DNA of 64,000 nt. Origin: Cristatella mucedo (Eukaryota; Bryozoa; Phylactolaemata; Cristatellidae). Both the position numbers and the translations under genes were made by a program. This document shows, one piece after another, positions 60,944 to 64,000 of the stretch (position 1 is its first letter; every line of letters starts with the position of its first letter). The stretch spans positions 1,740,393-1,804,392 of the forward strand of contig WPIO01000086.1 of the NCBI GenBank assembly GCA_009760855.2, given 5' to 3'. Below the pieces are notes generated by a model that saw nothing but the letters and a program-made list of their open reading frames with translations, was not told the DNA's origin and searched no databases.

Positions 60944-62353
60944 TCCCCCTTCGGGGTGGAGAATGTTGAAACTAAGCAATCCTGAGCACTTGCACTACCA
61001 GGCCACCAAGTTCCAATGATGACAATATCATACGATCCTATGTATCTTGTATCAGACGATTAAGCTGCATAAGGTACATTCGTCTTCGTCAACCTTGGCC
61101 TTGTATCATTGTGACACGAAGTAGCCAAACCATCCATTGGTCTATTATAAACGGATACGCCCACCATGTGACTTCCGGTGGCCATCTTGAAGGATTTGAA
61201 ACGTCGGCAGGTTCATGTCTTGGCATCGTCGCTCTCGTCGTCGACTCCGGCTTGCCATCGGGACATCCTGACTTGCAGTTAGTGAGTACAAACGTGACAT
61301 TGAGCCTTTTGTGCTGCTTTGTAGTGCCTTGTAACTCGCTGTAACTAGGCATTTGTTAATTTCTTTGGCTGTATGGCCGTCTGCTGTCTCGGCCATAGCA
61401 CTGCTGGTGGCACTGCCATGTTTTTCCCTTGTGTCATCGGTGGTTAGCGTTGTCGTTATGTGCCATCCACGTCCTATCGAGGTTAAGTCATGTTGCACAC
61501 ACTTGGAACGTCCTTTTTGCATGTTTCTTTTTCGTTCTCGTCGTTGTATTGGCGTGCTTCAGCACATTGTATCGTATCGTCAAAGTACGTTCGTCGGTCG
61601 GCTCAAACAACGGTACTACGGTACTACGGTACTACGGTACTACGGTACTACGGTACTACGGTACTACGGTACTACGGTACTACGGTACTACGGTACTGTG
61701 GCAGTACGGTGGCAGTAAGGCAAGGGACGTTCTCGTCGCCCATGACGAGCCAGTGCAAGCACTGGCTCGTCGGGCCGATAGGTCGTATGCATCTGGACAG
61801 GCAGCATAGCTGCGTGTTCAGTGTTCAGCGTGCGTCCGTCCGTACGACAGCCTGGGCCGACTTGTCGGGCTTGCCGTGCACTGTGGGAGCTCGCGTGAAC
61901 ACGTTGCACGTGCTAGCCATGTTTCGTCGTTGGCTACTCGATGCCATGAACGTTGGTACGGAGCACGCTCGACGGCACGAGCGTGGCGCAACGTTGGCAT
62001 AAGCGTGTGTGCGTGTCGGTCGGTCGGTCGGTCGGTCGGTCGGTCGTGTGGTGGCTTACACACGTGCACAAAACGTATTGCTAAAGGGATAGCATGGCTG
62101 TTACGTGTGGTCGTTGCAGCATGGCGGCGGCCTTTTGGCTAGGATGGGAGTGTAGTATGTGGTGTTACCTACCGAAGGGTAGGTAAGGAGGGAGCCCGTT
62201 GGTGTGGCAGCACGTGGTCATGGCGTTTGACTGGCGTGACCACGTGGTGCAGCGACGGTTGGGGTGAGTTGCGGAAGGACGCTCGTGGTGGGCAGACTGT
62301 CGCCAACGATGGCGCGCCTGGTGGATAATGTCAATGAGCGGCTGACGATCGGT

Positions 62354-62542
62354 ATCGCTTCTCGGCCTTATGGCTAAGATCAAAGTGTAGTATCTGTTCT
62401 TATCAGCTTAATATCTGATACACGGTCCATCGGATCGTTATGATATTAATCTGATTTTTGGAACTCGGCAAGGTGTCTGAGGCTTGCCTCGGCCTAGCCA
62501 CGGGTTGACCTGGTATTGCAGTGCCTCCAGGACCAGCCCACC
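62354..62542 (+). ncRNA. U2 snRNA copy 33
   Basis: Consensus sequence; 1599 bp after the previous copy. Type A unit. Confidence 0.97.
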
Positions 62543-63950
62543 TCCCCCTTCGGGGTGGAGAATGTTGAAACTAAGCAATCCTGAGCACTTGCACTACCAG
62601 GCCACCAAGTTCCAATGATGACAATATCATACGATCCTATGTATCTTGTATCAGACGATTAAGCTGCATAAGGTACATTCGTCTTCGTCAACCTTGGCCT
62701 TGTATCATTGTGACACGAAGTAGCCAAACCATCCATTGGTCTATTATAAACGGATACGCCCACCATGTGACTTCCGGTGGCCATCTTGAAGGATTTGAAA
62801 CGTCGGCAGGTTCATGTCTTGGCATCGTCGCTCTCGTCGTCGACTCCGGCTTGCCATCGGGACATCCTGACTTGCAGTTAGTGAGTACAAACGTGACATT
62901 GAGCCTTTTTTGTGCTGCTTTGTAGTGCCTTGTAACTCGCTGTAACTAGGCATTTGTTAATTTCTTTGGCTGTATGGCCGTCTGCTGTCTCGGCCATAGC
63001 ACTGCTGGTGGCACTGCCATGTTTTTCCCTTGTGTCATCGGTGGTTAGCGTTGTCGTTATGTGCCATCCACGTCCTATCGAGGTTAAGTCATGTTGCACA
63101 CACTTGGAACGTCCTTTTTGCATGTTTCTTTTTCGTTCTCGTCGTTGTATTGGCGTGCTTCAGCACATTGTATCGTATCGTCAAAGTACGTTCGTCGGCA
63201 CAAACAACGGTACTACGGTACTACGGTACTACGGTACTACGGTACTACGGTACTACGGTACTACGGTACTACGGTACTACGGTACTGTGGCAGTACGGTG
63301 GCAGTAAGGCAAGGGACGTTCTCGTCGCCCATGACGAGCCAGTGCAAGCACTGGCTCGTCGGGCCGATAGGTCGTATGCATCTGGACAGGCAGCATAGCT
63401 GCGTGTTCAGTGTTCAGCGTGCGTCCGTCCGTACGACAGCCTGGGCCGACTTGTCGGGCTTGCCGTGCACTGTGGGAGCTCGCGTGAACACGTTGCACGT
63501 GCTAGCCATGTTTCGTCGTTGGCTACTCGATGCCATGAACGTTGGTACGGAGCACGCTCGACGGCACGAGCGTGGCGCAACGTTGGCATAAGCGTGTGTG
63601 CGTGTCGGTCGGTCGGTCGGTCGGTCGGTCGGTCGGTCGGTCGTGTGGTGGCTTACACACGTGCACAAAACGTATTGCTAAAGGGATAGCATGGCTGTTA
63701 CGTGTGGTCGTTGCAGCATGGCGGCGGCCTTTTGGCTAGGATGGGAGTGTAGTATGTGGTGTTACCTACCGAAGGGTAGGTAAGGAGGGAGCCCGTTGGT
63801 GTGGCAGCACGTGGTCATGGCGTTTGACTGGCGTGACCACGTGGTGCAGCGACGGTTGGGGTGAGTTGCGGAAGGACGCTCGTGGTGGGCAGACTGTCGC
63901 CAACGATGGCGCGCCTGGTGGATAATGTCAATGAGCGGCTGACGATCGGT

Positions 63951-64000
63951 ATCGCTTCTCGGCCTTATGGCTAAGATCAAAGTGTAGTATCTGTTCTTAT
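63951..64000 (+). ncRNA. U2 snRNA copy 34, cut by window edge
   Basis: The first 50 nt of consensus U2, through CTGTTCTTAT; 1597 bp after the previous copy. The window ends inside the gene. Confidence 0.96.

Larger units (their letters stand above)
11788..64000 (+). repeat. U2 snRNA tandem array (continues past window)
   Basis: About 33 head-to-tail units each contain one U2 gene. Successive intact U2 starts are 1486-1611 bp apart. Units are nearly identical over the whole spacer, with differences concentrated in simple repeats and homopolymers. The left edge is sharp: identity to the unit starts at TGCTAAAGGG at 11788, the same words that begin the second unit at 13244. The right edge is outside the window. 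Tandem U2 loci are known, for example human RNU2. Near identity between units is the expected outcome of unequal exchange and gene conversion. Confidence 0.97.
55124..64000 (+). repeat. Array block A2 (type A units, U2 copies 29-34)
   Basis: Type A markers return together from the TTTTTCGTTCTCG at about 55124 and persist to the end of the window, with periods of about 1.60 kb. Confidence 0.88.

Noticed and set aside
11788-64000. A second RNA gene (5S, U1, U5 or tRNA) in the repeat spacer
   Set aside because: I looked for Sm sites, A/B boxes and known 5' ends and found none that fit; only U2 is supported.

Overview
The window is metazoan nuclear DNA and is dominated by a head-to-tail tandem array of U2 spliceosomal snRNA genes. 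The array begins at about 11788 and runs off the right edge at 64000. It holds 33 U2 copies with an intact 5' end, the last one cut by the window edge, plus one 5'-truncated copy at the left border. All are on the + strand, and the repeat period is 1.49-1.61 kb. The RNA is recognised directly: 5' AUCGCUUCUCGGCC, the branch-site-pairing GUAGUA, a stem IIa/IIc toggle, an AUUUUUGG Sm site, and stem-loops III and IV with the UAUUGCAGU loop. The CUUAUGG loop and the AUCAAAGUGUAG spelling (one extra A compared with vertebrate AUCAAGUGUAG) match what I recall of fly and nematode U2. This favours a protostome, but the species is not resolved.

Left flank (1-11787): no host protein gene is recognisable. 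It is a graveyard of non-LTR retrotransposon pieces of the CR1/L2 type, with (ATT)n 3' ends, on both strands. The longest piece (790-2480) has lost its reverse transcriptase YADD box. There is also a tRNA-derived SINE head on the minus strand near 5500-5605, and several simple repeats: (CCCT)n, (GCT)7, a (CCGCTAA)11 heptamer, (ACAT)15 and AT/GT tracts.

Array (11788-64000): units fall into two subfamilies arranged A-B-A. Type A (about 1.60 kb) surrounds U2 copies 1-13 and 29-34. Type B (about 1.55 kb) surrounds copies 14-28. They differ by a set of linked markers: length of a GGTACTAC octanucleotide array, TTACCTACC versus TTACCCACC, one arm base of a 13-bp hairpin, and the spacer wording around the T-rich tract. 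U2 itself is the same in both types except in a few copies with lesions. Each unit carries, upstream of U2, four CACGTG E-box palindromes and two short inverted repeats. Downstream it carries a GC hairpin and a GTTGAAACTAAGCA sequence that resembles the snRNA 3' box. The spacer also holds a GGTACTAC array, a (TCGG)n array, a near-perfect hairpin, and a CCAAT/TATA/ETS/YY1-like motif cluster.

The open reading frames in the array are not genes: they overlap U2 or microsatellites and are broken by small indels from unit to unit. The useful biology is concerted evolution of a multicopy U2 locus: a defined edge, a degenerate edge copy, two homogenised subfamilies with junctions marked by lesions, and a small B patch inside an A block. 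Some oddities (pure T tracts of conserved length, clustered substitutions) could be assembly consensus errors and are labelled as such.
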